Assembly: GCA_038503035.1 (NCBI GenBank)
Contig: JAVSML010025181.1
Span: 421,452 to 485,451 of the forward strand
Direction: 5' to 3'
DNA: 64,000 nt
From: Crocodylus rhombifer
Lineage: Eukaryota > Chordata > Crocodylia > Crocodylidae
Made by a program: the position numbers and the translations under genes
Notes under the pieces: model-generated
What the model saw: the letters and a program-made list of their open reading frames with translations, nothing else
What the model was told of the DNA's origin: nothing
The model's database searches: none
Shown here: positions 22,301-33,623 of the stretch, piece after piece
Numbering within the stretch: the first letter of the stretch is position 1
How the letters are laid out: each line of letters opens with the position of its first letter

Positions 22301-23494
22301 ATAATTAGGAAAAAGTGGCCACTTTAATTCGGGCCTTCTTTATATTACTTGGTTTCACTGAGGCTTGTAGGGCTTGATACTGAAAGGAGAATGGCTGGGA
22401 CAACTTCTGCGTTGTCAGGTGTAGCCTTTGTTTTAAATGATAAATGATCTAGGATACCGTAGAGCTTCCAAAGATGCATTAGTTGCACACAGCTAATATA
22501 CCTGTTCTTTAACAGTCAGAAAAATGGGACACAGTATTCCCCAAAGTGTGAGGGATCTGACCTACAGATCAATCATGTGCACCTTCAAAATTACACAGGC
22601 ACGTTATCCAGCTCCACATTTCACAAATGCAATATTTCACACACTTGCTAGAATAAGCAACACTCAGGACCTCCCTTAGATACAGTAGTCACTAGGGAAA
22701 GTTATTCCTGCTTGTGATTTTACACATCCGTTAGTTTAGGCAGAAAACATAAAATCTAGCATGCCAAGACACCAAGTGGGGTTTTGTGATGCTCCCTGGT
22801 GTACGGTAGATTCATAAAACAATGAATGGATTACAGTCATCCGTAGAGTTTTTTCATCTGTGACAGGCATACACTATAATATTGTTAATAGGCTTTATTT
22901 AAATAAACCTCCCAAGTATTCTTCATCGCAGTTTGGTGCCATAAATTAGAAATATTCTTCATTTTATTTAGCTGTCACAACTGAAAGAACACAACGGAAT
23001 GGGATTGTTTGTAAAGATGTGAAAGGGACTGCAGCATTTTGACCTGTGACATGCCTTTCAGTGAAGTGAAAGGCATGTCATGCCGTGGTTATCCACTGAG
23101 ACATGCCATATGACTTGGTGTCCTGTCACAACTGAAAAGCCAACTTGTCATCCGCCTTCTATTTTTGCTGTGAAAGGAATGCAAAGTAATGCTGAAAAAC
23201 TAACCGCTGAACACTGCAATACATATTCAACTATACAACATACAGCCTAATTCTCCACTCTGTTAAGCCAGTGTTATTCCACTGAAATCAATGGACTTAC
23301 ACAAGCATAACACTGGAGTTATGCAGGCAAAAAAAAATGGCATAACAGATTAGGATCAGACCCAGTATCTCTGAGCTACACGTAATTCTAATACTGACAT
23401 TTCAACAGCATTAGACAAATCACTTAAGGTCTGATTCAAGTTCCATTGAAGCTGATGAGAGTCTTTCCATTGGCTTCAGTGAGAATTGCAGCAG
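22301..23494. other. Non-coding sequence with old sauropsid repeat traces
   Basis: Mostly AT-rich. A stretch at 23245-23370 ('ctccactctgttaagccagt', 'ccactgaaatcaatggactt') and one at 23432-23490 resemble ancient dispersed repeats common in reptile genomes. I cannot name the family. At 23040-23110 there is a short palindromic 'gacatgcctttcagtgaagt', 'gaaaggcatgtca' hairpin. Confidence 0.4.
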
Positions 23495-23605
23495 TCACTT
23501 AATCTCTCAACCTCTCTTTCCTCTATCATAAAACTGGGATAAATAAGCCTCTCTCTAAGAGGTATTCTGAGGCTTAATTAGTTAATATTTGTAAGGCACT
23601 TTGAC
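23495..23605 (+). mobile_element. MIR-type SINE, 3' half
   Basis: 'gtcacttaatctctcaacct', 'tttcctctatcataaaactg', 'ggataaataagcct', then 'ctgaggcttaattagttaat' and 'atttgtaaggcactttgac' follow the second half of the MIR consensus in order. The tRNA-like 5' part is not recognisable. Confidence 0.65.
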
Positions 23606-25298
23606 ATGACACGGTCTGTAGAAATGCTGAACATCAGTATTACACCTGATCGTATGTATAAAATAAGTATTTCACAGTTACTTTTGCATGTAATGGTATT
23701 AAGATTTGGCCTATATGGAAAGAAAATGAGAATCCCAATTTGTTTCAGTGCATTACAGTGTACTAGCTGCAAATCCTGCTTACTGTGAACCCCTATTTGT
23801 AGAAATGTGACCTCACTGGTTAAAGCTTTTTAGTGTACATTGTAAAGAGAGCCTGTATATGGCAATAAATTTATTTATGATGTGAATTTTGGCCTTCCTC
23901 ATATGCATTCAGTCATTGGGAATGTGCATTGCTTAAAGCCAGCCCGCTGATATTGTACAAACAGTGGATTAAGTGTGCCTGTTGTGTCTTCTGTACTAAG
24001 CTAGGCAGGATCAAAGGTATCTGTTTCTGTGCCATAGTTCAATTATATTTTCATTCTAAGTGCTAGATTTCTACAGAATGGGAAAATAATTTCAAATACA
24101 CCAGCCTCATCAGCTTTACTCATCCCTTGGAAAGATAAAAGAAAGCAACTGAATCGAGTTTGCTAATTTGCCACTGAAAACCCAATGTACAAGTCCTCTG
24201 TTTCAGAGCTAGGCTGTAACGTCCCTTTGTGGACAGTAACAAGTGGTGAGCACTGATTGGACAGCAGACTATCTATCCATATAGTTACTCACCCACATGC
24301 TACATTAATCATGAGAGAAGCAGCTTAAGGAAAAGGAAGTGACACTGCTGTATGTGAATAAAATTTACACAGGCAACAGCAGTAAGTGATGGTTTCTTTC
24401 TGTGCAATTAACTGTAAGAAGTAAGCAAGCTGTGAACAACGGCAACACAAATTACAGTTATTGCTTTTGTATTCTGTAATCTCATGTGAAAAGACATTTC
24501 TCAATATTCCTTTGTCACATACATCAGTCTAAATATTTAGAAGGTGTAGATTATATTTAATGCTGAAACAATCTGCATGCCTATGACAAGGTGAAGCTAT
24601 AAAATATCTCATTTGAAAGGACACAATGAATATGGCTTATAGGGATTTACTTTCTGGAATGCTAGCCCTTAGCAAAATGAATCTTTAGTTTAGCAGCCCA
24701 CTTACTGAGTAAGGAAGAAAGCTGCAAGGGAGTAAAAAAGACAAAGAATTTATAACGCAGTGTGTAGGTAACTTGCTGCTTCCCCCCCTCTTGAAAATCT
24801 GAAGTGCTAGCAGGAAGTACTGTAATAATTATTTCTTCTAAACAGCTGGCACTTCAACCTAGCTTTCATACTGGGGAAAGTGTATATGTAAGATCTGGAA
24901 AGCTAGGTGAATTCTCAAGGGGGTTTTCATTGCTGAGGATAGCATAATTTTAAAATGTTTGGGGAAAGAAAAAAGATTAGATTACAAACTGCTTACTGTG
25001 TACCAGTTGTGTAGAAGTCTGTCTCAGGGATTTTTTTTAAAAGAGAGAACACAATGGGGAAATTATATTTGCATTACTTTTATCAGCTTCCTGACTTGAT
25101 GTCATGAAAGACTTTGTTTATGTTGAGAGCTTAGGTTGACCTTACTGCTAACCTCAAACTTATGTTCACTGATCATCTATGTAGTAAAATCTAGAATCCA
25201 GCTCCTGGTAAACATGTAGCCTGATCTCTGAAGATCCACTGAACTTTCAGGCATGAAAAAGGTGGAATAGATGTGCACCTTTCGGGCTAATTAAATAA
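23606..25298. other. AT-rich non-coding block, nothing recognised
   Basis: No coding region, terminal repeat or RNA gene recognised. It could hold conserved non-coding elements, which cannot be judged without alignment. Confidence 0.4.
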
Positions 25299-25322
25299 GC
25301 TCTCTCTCTCTCTCTCTCTCTC
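25299..25322. repeat. (TC)n microsatellite
   Basis: Twelve or so uninterrupted TC units abut the terminal part of a Penelope-like element. Confidence 0.95.
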
Positions 25323-25853
25323 ATGAGAGATCACAGGTTTTTTATCATTTTGAGTTCACTTCATCAGATGCTGTGAAAGGACAAGCACCGAGCAGTATGT
25401 AAAGTGGAATGAGTGGTTTAAGTACAAAAGGTAGGGAGAGAAAGGGGAAGAGAGGGAAAAGCAAACAAGCAAAGAAACTGTAGGAACAAAGGAATCACAA
25501 AAGCTAATTTCAGTAATGGGATAACAACCCTAAGTCTTTGTTTAAACCATACTTAACACAATCCAGTCTGCTGATAAGTTATTGTTCCACAATTTCCCGT
25601 TTAAACTGAATTTTAAAATTTTGATGTCTGGGAACAGCAATCTTGAGGTCAATAGTGAAGTGTCCAGGGAGGTTAAAGTATTCTGACACAGGCCTTTGTG
25701 TGTTTCTGCGGCTCATGTCAGATAAGTGTTGCACTCATGCACATAAAAAGCATCCTGTCTGTCTAATGTAGACAGGAGATGGGCAGTGTAAGCAGGTGAT
25801 GCCATATATGACATTGAGAAAATTGCAGGTGAATGAACCTTGGATACTGTACT
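25323..25853 (-). mobile_element. Penelope-like element: GIY-YIG endonuclease and terminal repeat
   Basis: Minus-strand coding is readable from 25853 downwards: 'YSIQGSFTCNFLNVIYGITC', 'LHCPSPVYIRQTG', then 'VQHLSDMSRRNTQRPVSEYF', 'NLPGHFTIDLKIAVP' and 'FKIQFKREIVEQ'. This is the PLE-specific GIY-YIG endonuclease with its Cys pair ahead of YI..TG. A stop sits at the 'CA*VQ' junction, so the copy is dead. The terminal segment follows (25323-25390 on the minus strand: 'cagcatctgatgaagtgaac'), where the ribozyme-type CTGATGA box survives. The upstream coding part lies beyond a hAT insertion, at 26163-26262. Confidence 0.8.
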
Positions 25854-26154
25854 CAGTGGCGATGCGTAGGGGGTGCACGTGCACCCCTGAGAGTGCTGGC
25901 TCACCCCCTGACAGTAACCACTCCCCACTTAGGCTATGGGCGGGGGGGCAGGCAGGAGTGCCGGTGTCCCCCCAAGCATTGGCTGGGGAGTGGGGGAGCC
26001 AGGTGAAGTGCTGCTGGCACTTCCAGGAGTGCCGCTTGTGCTTCCTGGTCAGCGCAATTGGCCATGGGGGAACTCCCCCCCCGGTCACTGACTGGCTGCT
26101 GGGCTGGGGGGGAGCACATGCCCCCTCTGACTCAGGTGGCACCAGTTGCCCATG
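25854..26154. mobile_element. hAT-type MITE (301 bp) inserted in a Penelope-like element
   Basis: Perfect 8-bp target duplication ACTGTACT at 25846-25853 and 26155-26162. The ends are CAGTGGCGATG on the left and, reading inwards, CATGGGCAACTG on the right, in keeping with hAT termini. The GC-rich core has 'gggggtgcacgtgcacccc' and a poly-G/poly-C pair. A second copy in the opposite orientation lies at 58622-58895. A 156-codon minus frame running across it into the PLE is a chimera, not a gene. Confidence 0.88.
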
Positions 26155-26162
26155 ACTGTACT

Positions 26163-26262
26163 TGTTACTTATTCTGTCTATGAATTCAGCCCTGCTGCTG
26201 CTCACCTCCTTCTGCAGGGTGTTTGGAGCTTATTTGTTCACTATAGACCATGAGCACGAGAA
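26163..26262 (-). mobile_element. Penelope-like element, upstream coding remnant
   Basis: Minus-strand 'SSRAEFIDRISNKYS' continues in frame across the removed hAT and one duplication copy into 'IQGSFTCN', so it is the region just N-terminal to the endonuclease. Upstream of about 26262 the match becomes unreadable. Confidence 0.6.
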
Positions 26263-26820
26263 ACCCACATGCAGCCATCCCTGTTCTCTCTTTCTGATTT
26301 GTAGCATTCTGTACCCTACTTCCTCTCTTGACTCTCCAGAAAGACACACAAAAGGAGAAACAAATAAAAAATAAATGAGTTATCAAAAACAATGAAGCTA
26401 CAGTAATTTACACCAGCTGTCAAGCTGCTCCAGAATATCAAAAACACTTCCTTATTTGTTTGTTTGTTTTTAATTTTTTGTTAAAAAGTTACAGGCATAA
26501 AAGTATGCATTAATTGATAGAAATAAGGGGAAAGAGCAGCCAAGGAGGAATAGGAATGGCAGAAAAAAGAAAATGGACCCCCCAAAAGTTATAATATTAT
26601 CATACTTAGGTTTGCATTCTGTTGTTTTTATGCACTCAAATATATCTACTTTGTTTTAATTCTGGCATCTGCAGGAAAAAAAGTTTCCTATAAAACTACT
26701 ATTTAGTCCCCTGTGCATATGAATGATAATATGGTCTCTAAGTACATGATCATGTAATATTTTTCTTCCTTGCTTAGGTAGTTATTCAATATTCTTTTTT
26801 ATTTTCTCCATTTTTAAAGT
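26263..26820. other. Non-coding sequence, nothing recognised
   Basis: AT-rich with homopolymer runs. It may include unreadable PLE sequence at its left edge. Confidence 0.4.
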
Positions 26821-26854
26821 GTGGATTCAGCACATAATAAATCTCCACCACCCA

Positions 26855-27512
26855 CATTCCAAATTGGCAATGCTGTGGCTAGTAAAGTGACCAAAATGCT
26901 GGCTTGCATCTATAGTTGCTTCTCAAGCAAATCCCAGAATGTCATTCTCCCCTTGTACTCAGCTTTGGTGAGGCCGCAGCTGGAGTACTGCATCCAGTTT
27001 TGGGCTCCCCAATTCAAAAAGGATGTGGAGAAGCTTGAGAGATTCCAGAGCAGAGCCACGTGCATGATCAGAAGTCAGGAAAACAGACCTTACGATGACA
27101 GGCTGAGAACCATGGGCTCTTTAGCCTGGAAAAGCACAGGCTCAGGGGTGATCTGATGGCCACCTATAAGTTTATCAGGGGTGACCACCAGGATCTGGGG
27201 AACTTTTGTTCACCAGAGCACCCCAAGGGATGCTGAGGTCAAACAGTTATAAACTACTGCAAAACCATTTCAGGCTGGTCATAAGGAAGAATTTCTTTAC
27301 TGTTCAAGCCCCCAAGGTCTGGAACAGCCTGCCATTGGAGGTGGTTCAAGCACCTACATTGAACACCTTCAAGAAAAAATTGGATGCTTATCTTGCTGGG
27401 ATCCTATGACCCCAGCTGACTTCCTGCCCTTTGGGCAGGGGGCTGGACTCAGTGATCTTGCAAGGTCCATTCCAGCCCTGATGTCTATGAAATCCATGAA
27501 ATTGAATGCAGA
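26855..27512 (+). mobile_element. CR1 LINE, 5'-truncated (ORF2 C-terminus and 3' UTR)
   Basis: Encodes 'VILPLYSALVRPQLEYCIQF', 'WAPQFKKDVEKLERFQSRA' and 'MIRSQENRPYDDRLRTMG', then after frame breaks 'NHFRLVIRKNFFTVQAPKVW' and 'NSLPLEVVQAPTLNTFKKKL'. This is the CR1 ORF2 C-terminus. The 3' UTR has 'ctgacttcctgccctttggg', 'gggctggactcagtgatctt' and a 'gtctatgaaatccatgaaat' tail. Same subfamily as the longer copy at 30690-32472. Confidence 0.88.
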
Positions 27513-29110
27513 TTTACTAATTTCCTCCTGTATTTTGCCAATGTGCTCTTTCTGTAAAATCTGACAACTTCATAAACCTTAATGAATTTATACCTATAGC
27601 AGCCTGTTATAGAAATGGAAACTGAGGCTTTATGACTAAAATAGTCTAAAATGTCTTCCAAGTTTTGGCATCCAATTTTGAGGCACTGAGCGTCTGACTT
27701 GTTGGGGATACTTTACCTTATGAAGTATATCTGTATTCAAATGACATCTCTATCGATTGCAAAGAATTGCGGGAAAATGCTTTGGGTGTTCAGTGCTTCT
27801 GTAAATTATTCCACAGTATCCCAAGTTGAGCACCAAAAAATAAGGAACACAAGTGCCTTAATCAGGAGGCTATCTTTTCCTTTTGCCTTGCATTAGTGGG
27901 GTCTCTTGTGGCTGAGCAGGGATAGAACCCATTTCTCCAAATTAATATTCACTTCCCTCAGTCTTCATACTATAGTTTTTCTTTCCATTACCACCTAACA
28001 CATTTACCACACGTGTTATAATTTCTTTAGCAAAATCTTAAGAGCAGAACCATTCTGAGGCAGAAGGCATGTAGGCAAAAAGTATGCATTCATTTCATTA
28101 CAGTTTCTCTCAAAATCCAGGTGAAAGGTGGTAGGGAGAGGCAAGATGTCATATTAGCTAAATTATAAGTGCTTGAGTCTGCAACCTGTCTGCTCTTTTA
28201 GGTTTTATTTTTGGGACTTCGTTTGTTTGCTTGTTTCTTTTTGTATGATTACTGGAGTTTTTTAAAACAACCAGCCGAAAAAACAGATATTTCATCATGT
28301 GGAATCCTGCAGCTATGCACATGGGTCATTAGCGGGGTTGGAACCTTTAGATATACAAGACAGACTTCTGCCACTTGAAAAAACAGAGTAATAGATAACA
28401 ATAGGAAGTTGTTACCCATGTTGTTGGCCAGCATTAGAATGGGATGAGACACAGGCATTTTGCTAATACAAGTCACAGATATTTGCTGATGGAGGAATTA
28501 CAGCTGGTAAAAACTAAAATTGCTTTGTTCTGAATCAGTGTGCCATGTCCAGATAAATTCTTACGAGGCTTGTATGATGGTATTAATACTTTTCTATCCT
28601 ATAGCTGATGCATTCAAAGTTTATATTCACTTTTTTATGGTTTCATTGTACAAGTGCCTCATGGTCATCCTGAGATAAACTAACACATCCAGGTCTTTTT
28701 CCTTCTCTGTCATTGCCAACTGATGAACTCAAGGCTTATAACAAAAGGGCCGTTCCATTCTACAATTAAGCCATCATTTATTTTTGAGTTATTGAAATGT
28801 ATTAATACATTGTGATATATTAATAATAATGAAACTAGGAGCTGACCAGTGGGTATATAATTAATCTTTGCAGAATGGATTTTAATTATACTAAAAGTAG
28901 GTTGACTTTGAAACATATTAGCTTTTGACACATGCCAGCTATTTAATTGCCTGTCTAGTCTATTAAATAAACTATTAATTTATATGATGATTAAATGGTT
29001 CAATATATATAGTAGCTTTAAATTCCATGTGACTTCATTACTAATCTTTTCCATTACTAGGACTGTTCACTGCTCATACAGATCAAAAATGATCACAAGG
29101 ATAGTAATTA
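27513..29110. other. AT-rich non-coding block, nothing recognised
   Basis: No element or coding region recognised. Open frames are shorter than 80 codons and random in character. Confidence 0.4.
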
Positions 29111-29111
29111 C

Positions 29112-29245
29112 ATGGATAGCATAGTGGTCTTGGTGTAGGCAATGCTGTGCCCTATTCCCAGCTCTATCACTGAAATTACAGATGACCTGGGGCCAGTGAC
29201 TTCACCTCTCTGTGCCTCTGTTTCCTCTTTCACTGTCTGCCTATC
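29112..29245 (+). mobile_element. MIR-type SINE
   Basis: 'ggatagcatagtggtcttgg', 'ctattcccagctctatcact', 'gatgacctggggccagtgac' and 'ttcacctctctgtgcctctg' then 'tttcctc' follow the MIR consensus from the tRNA-related head through the core. The 3' LINE-like tail is lost or unreadable. Confidence 0.78.
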
Positions 29246-29519
29246 TTGTCCTTTTAGTGTTTCTGATCTTTCAGGCATGATTGTCCAGTTGTATGTTACC
29301 TGGGCCTGTAAATGTAACTAGAAGAACAATGGTTATGTTGTCCAACTCAACTAAATATAAACATCTTCCATGTCAAGTGGATTTACTGTCCTGGAGACTC
29401 CTTTCCTCTGCCCCTCAGCTCTAAGTAATAGTGTCATACAATACTGGTGTTAGAGATTTTGCAATGAACATCCTGTATTTCCAAATATATACTGATGAAG
29501 CTACTTTTCAAGTACTTAC

Positions 29520-30289
29520 TAGGGCTGTGTGAAGCTTCAGTCCCTGATTCAATTTGGCAGAGATTTGGCCGAATTCAGTGGCTGAATCTCTGAATCTGAA
29601 TTGAATCAGGAAACCCTTTAATCTATCCAAATCAAATTTGGAAAGATTCAGCAATTTGCACATAGACACAGCTTAAAATATTTTTTTCAACATGCCTCAA
29701 GGTACCGGGCAGGGTTGTGAATGCTGAGATGCTGGGGTGGATGAAGTGTTCCAGAGAAGTGTGGGGCGTTCCCCAGCACGCTCAGCAGGTGACCCGGAAG
29801 TGGACCAGAAGGACTTCCAGTACACTTCCAGGTCCCTTGGGGAGCAGGCAGAGCCTCCCCCCCCTCCTGGCTTGGCAACTGGTACCTCCTGGTTCTGGGT
29901 GGGTCCCCCCCATGGCCAGTCTCTGAGCCAGTGGGGTGCAGGGGGGCCCCCTGTGTGCTCCCCGGCAGAACTAGAAGTGGACCGGAAGTACTTCCAGTCT
30001 ACTTCTGGGCTCGCTGCCGAGCATGCAGGGGCCTCCCCCCACACTGCTGTGGGATATTTCATCTGCCCCAGCATTGCAGTGTTCATGAGTCATACCTGGT
30101 ACCTCAAGGTATGTAGAAAAAACATTTAAAGCTGTGTCTACAGCTGAATCACTGATTCTCCAAATCAGCACTGAATCCTCAGATTCAGCCAAATCAAATT
30201 AGGGACAGTGATCCGAATCAATGAATCGAATCACTGTCCCCAATTTGGGCCAAATCCAACTTGGAACACGCCCCATTTCACACACCCTT
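29520..30289. mobile_element. hAT-like non-autonomous element (about 770 bp), copy 1
   Basis: The ends TAGGGCTGTGTGAAG and the complement AAGGGTGTGTGAAAT are similar inverted termini. Inside, AT-rich arms full of 'gattca' and 'gaatc' words ('ttcagtggctgaatctctga', 'cagtgatccgaatcaatgaa') frame a GC-rich core with its own inner inverted repeat ('gcctcaaggtacc' and 'ggtacctcaagg'). An inverted relative at 59806-60523 has a near-perfect 8-bp target duplication, which supports the hAT assignment. This copy's own flanks do not match. Confidence 0.65.
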
Positions 30290-30689
30290 GGAAATGGCAA
30301 TTACTATTAAGCCGGTCTACTCTGAGCTATGATTCTCTGGACACATGGGTACACCGCCTTCTCTGGTGATAAGGTGTAGACATTCTATGAAGTACCCTGA
30401 TGGAGGAACTCACCTGGCACATGGGGAAACCAGAGGCTGAACAGGAAGTCAGGAGCAGCAGGAAGGCTGGAATGGGTGCCACAAGAAACCAGGGATGGCA
30501 CTTGGAAGAGAGTGGGAATGTTGGGCACTGCAGACAGGTTCATACTTTACCCAAGGTCCTAGAGAAGGTGGGAAAAGAAAGGGTTGTGGGGTTCAAAGGA
30601 TACCACTAGCTGGCCCTAGTTTGGAAACCTGCTATTTCCTATTGTTTTTTTAAAGGACAGACCTAAAATGAGCATCTGAGATACTTGGC
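30290..30689. other. Non-coding or unrecognised LINE-upstream sequence
   Basis: The purine-rich stretch 'ggaggaactcacctggcac' to 'agggttgtggggttcaaag' (30400-30600) may belong to the CR1 upstream region, but I cannot align it to a CR1 domain. Confidence 0.3.
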
Positions 30690-32472
30690 CTGAAGGACAC
30701 TTCACCTTAGGCAGTGGGAGCCAGAGGAAAATCAAGGACAACACTGGACCCCTGCTAAACTAGATGGGACAACTAACAACCAATGTCCATGAAAAAGCAA
30801 ACTTGCTAAATGGGTATTTTGTATCAGTTTTTCACCAATCCCATTGGATGCCCCTGCCCACTGTGGGTCAGGGAGGGCTGAACGAGGGGGATTCCTTACC
30901 CTCTATCAAAGCTGACCTCATGAAGGAATACCTTGACAGACTGAATACCTTCAAGTCAGCCGGCCCCGCTGGTTTACACCCAAGGGTACTCAAGGAGCTG
31001 GCAAGCATCATAGCTCAGCTCAGCCCCTGGCATGGATATTTGAGAACTCCTGGCACTCTGGTGAAGTGCCTGAAGATTGGAAGAAGGCCAATGTCGTGTC
31101 TATCTTCAAGAAAGGGAGGAAAGTAGATCTGGCAAACTACAGGCCCATCAGCCTGACCTCTATCCGGGGAAGGTCTTGCAAAAGATTATCAAAGAGGCCA
31201 TTCTTAACAGACTAGCTGATTGCAATATCCTGAGGGATACCCAACATGGTATTGGGTAGGTCTTGCTTGACCAAAATCATTTCCTTTTATGACCAGGTGA
31301 CCTATCACCTGGACAGGGGGGAGAGATTGACCTCATATATCTTGACTTTAAAAAAGCCTTCAATATGATATCTCATGATCACCTCCTGGCAAAACTGGCT
31401 AACTGTAGCCTCGACCTCACCACGATCCGCTGGCTGGGGAACTGGCTCCACAGTAGGATCCAGAGGGTGGTGGTTGATGGTAGCCAATCGTCGTGGTGCA
31501 TGGTGACCAGTGGGGTCCCTCAACGCTCTGTCCTAGGGCCTACACTTTTTAACATCTTCATCAATGATGTAGACACTGATGTCAGAAGCGGGCTCGCCAA
31601 GTTCGCTGATGACACCAAACTCTGAGGTAAAGCTTCCACACCTGAGGACAGGAGAGTGATCCAGGCAGATCTTGACAGGTTCATGAAGTGGGTGGATGAG
31701 AACCTGATGGTGTTTAACAACGAAAAATGCACCCCACTCCACCTTGGGAGGAAAAACCTGAAGCATCCTTATAGGCTTGGCAGTGCTACACTGGTTAGCA
31801 CTACAGACAAAAAGGACTTGGGGGTCATGATTGACCACAAGATGACATGAGCCTTCAATATGATGCTCATGTGAGCAAAACACTGGCTTGCATCCATAGA
31901 TGCTTCTGAAGCAAATCCTGGGACGTCATTCTTCCGTTGTACTCGGCTCTGGTGAGGCCACAGCTGGAGTACTGCGTCCAATTTTGGGCTCCACAATTCA
32001 AAAAGGATGTGGAGAAGCTTGAGAGAGTGCAGAGGAGAGCCATGCACATGATCAGAGGTCAGGAAAACAGACCGTATGATGGGAGGCTGGAAGCCATGGG
32101 ACTCTTCAGCCTAGAAAAGCGCAGGCTGGTGGCCACTTATAAGTTTATCAGGGGTGCTCATCAGGATCTGGGGGAATGTCTGTTTACCAGAGCACCCCAA
32201 GGGATGAAAAGATCGAATGGTCACAAAGTCCGCCGCGACCGATTCAGGCTGGACGTAAGGAAGAACTTCTTTACTATCTGAGTCCCTAAGGTTTGGAATA
32301 GACTGCGGCCAAAGGTGGTTCAAGTACCCACTTTGAATGCCTTCAAGACACATTTGGATGCTTATCTTGCTGGGATCCTATGATCCCTGCTGACTTCCTG
32401 TCCCTGGGGCAGGGGGCTGGACTTGATGATCCTCTGGGGTCCCTTCCAGCCCAAATGTCTATGAATCTATAA
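30690..32472 (+). mobile_element. CR1 LINE, long 5'-truncated copy with most of the reverse transcriptase
   Basis: Encodes the CR1 ORF2 reverse transcriptase in broken frames. In order these are 'KANLLNGYFVSVF' (about 30795), '[20 protein letters not shown]' (about 30940), '[20 protein letters not shown]' (about 31090), '[18 protein letters not shown]' (about 31345), '[19 protein letters not shown]' (about 31515) and the catalytic box 'KFADDTKL' (31600-31622), followed at once by a stop. The C-terminal region 'SALVRPQLEYCVQFWAPQ' lies at 31940, and the 3' UTR ends in 'gtctatgaatctataaataa' (32472). A complete element would also carry an APE endonuclease and ORF1, both missing here. At least three frameshifts or stops make it inactive. 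It lies next to a TIR element at 32601. Confidence 0.9.
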
Positions 32473-32600
32473 ATAACAATGGTCTCTATTGGACAACCCT
32501 CACAAAGAGGAATAGGCATTGTTTCATTTTGAAGCCCAACTGTTCAAGCCACTGTACCCAGGGGACTTTCAACCTCTCCTTTTTCTGCTAGTTATAGTTA

Positions 32601-33058
32601 GGGGTCTACCTATCTTGAGGAGGTGGCTGGCTGATTTTTGCAGGAAGTTTGTGGGGCTGGCTGCTGTTCTCATGGCCTGATTGTGGTGGGCCCCCCACAT
32701 GCCTCTGATTGGCCAAGGAACCCCAATTGCCCCACCTCTTCCCATTGATTGGATGTGAGGTCTATCTGTCATGTCATCCTACCCCTCACCATCAATCTGC
32801 AGGCTCACATGACAGGCAGGCCTCAGCCAATCAGCAGCAAGGGGTGGGGGTGGCAGCCATCTTTGGCTCCCCTTCATACCAGCAGCCCCCATTCCTTTCT
32901 TCCCCACAGTGGGCTGCATGGCTGGGCTGCAGCACCATGAGGACTGCTTGTGCCCTCTGTGAAGCTAGCATTTTATTTTCAGTAAGTTTTCTTTTCTTTT
33001 TCTTTTTTTTTTGTGGATTTCATAGACGTTGCCCACCTTTGCAATTTTGGTAGGTCCC
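32601..33058. mobile_element. Unclassified TIR element (458 bp) with 4-bp duplication
   Basis: The left end GGGGTCTACCTATCTTGAGG and the complement of the right end (cgggacctaccaaaattgca) are imperfect inverted repeats about 30 bp long. GTTA flanks both sides (32597-32600 and 33059-33062). The core is GC-rich with several ccaat/attgg words and no coding capacity. A 4-bp duplication does not fit hAT (8) or Harbinger (3), so the superfamily is open. Confidence 0.6.
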
Positions 33059-33227
33059 GTTAAATACATTTTCATGTTAGCTACAAGTCTTAGTCAATTG
33101 AGTAGTCTTTCTGAGTGGGATTGGGTTTTGGCACATGCCCCCAAGCTGAGGTACACTAACTGTGCTACCAGTAGAATTTGTACCATACAACTGAGAAGCT
33201 GTACGTGTGTAGCCTGTTCTCTTACAG

Positions 33228-33615
33228 CAAAGCTGTCCAACTCTGGTACCATCAGTGGCCACATGTGATACCTGCATGTGCCCCCAGGCTGCATACCACA
33301 TGAGCTGCATGCTGTGGGGAATAGTTCCCCTGGGATTTTCTCCCACTGTGAAGGTTGCAGCAGCAGCCACTGAGCAGCCCCTCCTACCCCTGCTGCATGG
33401 GTTGTGGCAGTAGCAGTGCACAGCTCTTCTCCTCTGCTCCCTACTGCATGGTCTGTACACCTGGACTCTCCCCCACTGCTCAGTGGCAGGAGGAGCAGCT
33501 GCTGGGGCCTGTGGGCCATGCTTTAACTAGTCATGAGTTGCATGTGGCCCACAGGAGAAAAGCTGGTCCTTTGTGGACTGTATACAGCCCACAAGCTGCC
33601 AGGTGGACAGTCCTG
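33228..33615. mobile_element. hAT-type non-autonomous element (388 bp)
   Basis: An 8-bp duplication, TCTTACAG versus TCTTAGAG (7 of 8), flanks the ends CAAAGCTGTCCAACTCTGG and the complement CAGGACTGTCCACCTGG. The core is GC-rich with 'gtggcc' and 'ggccca' words near the ends, a pattern typical of hAT MITEs. The overlapping open frames on both strands are composition artefacts. Confidence 0.8.
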
Positions 33616-33623
33616 TCTTAGAG

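Noticed and set aside
25735..26205. 156-codon minus-strand open frame as a gene
   Set aside because: It runs through a hAT MITE between two parts of a Penelope-like endonuclease, so it is a chimera of three pieces.
29112..29245. tRNA gene
   Set aside because: The tRNA-like head belongs to a MIR SINE. It lacks a foldable cloverleaf and intact A and B boxes.
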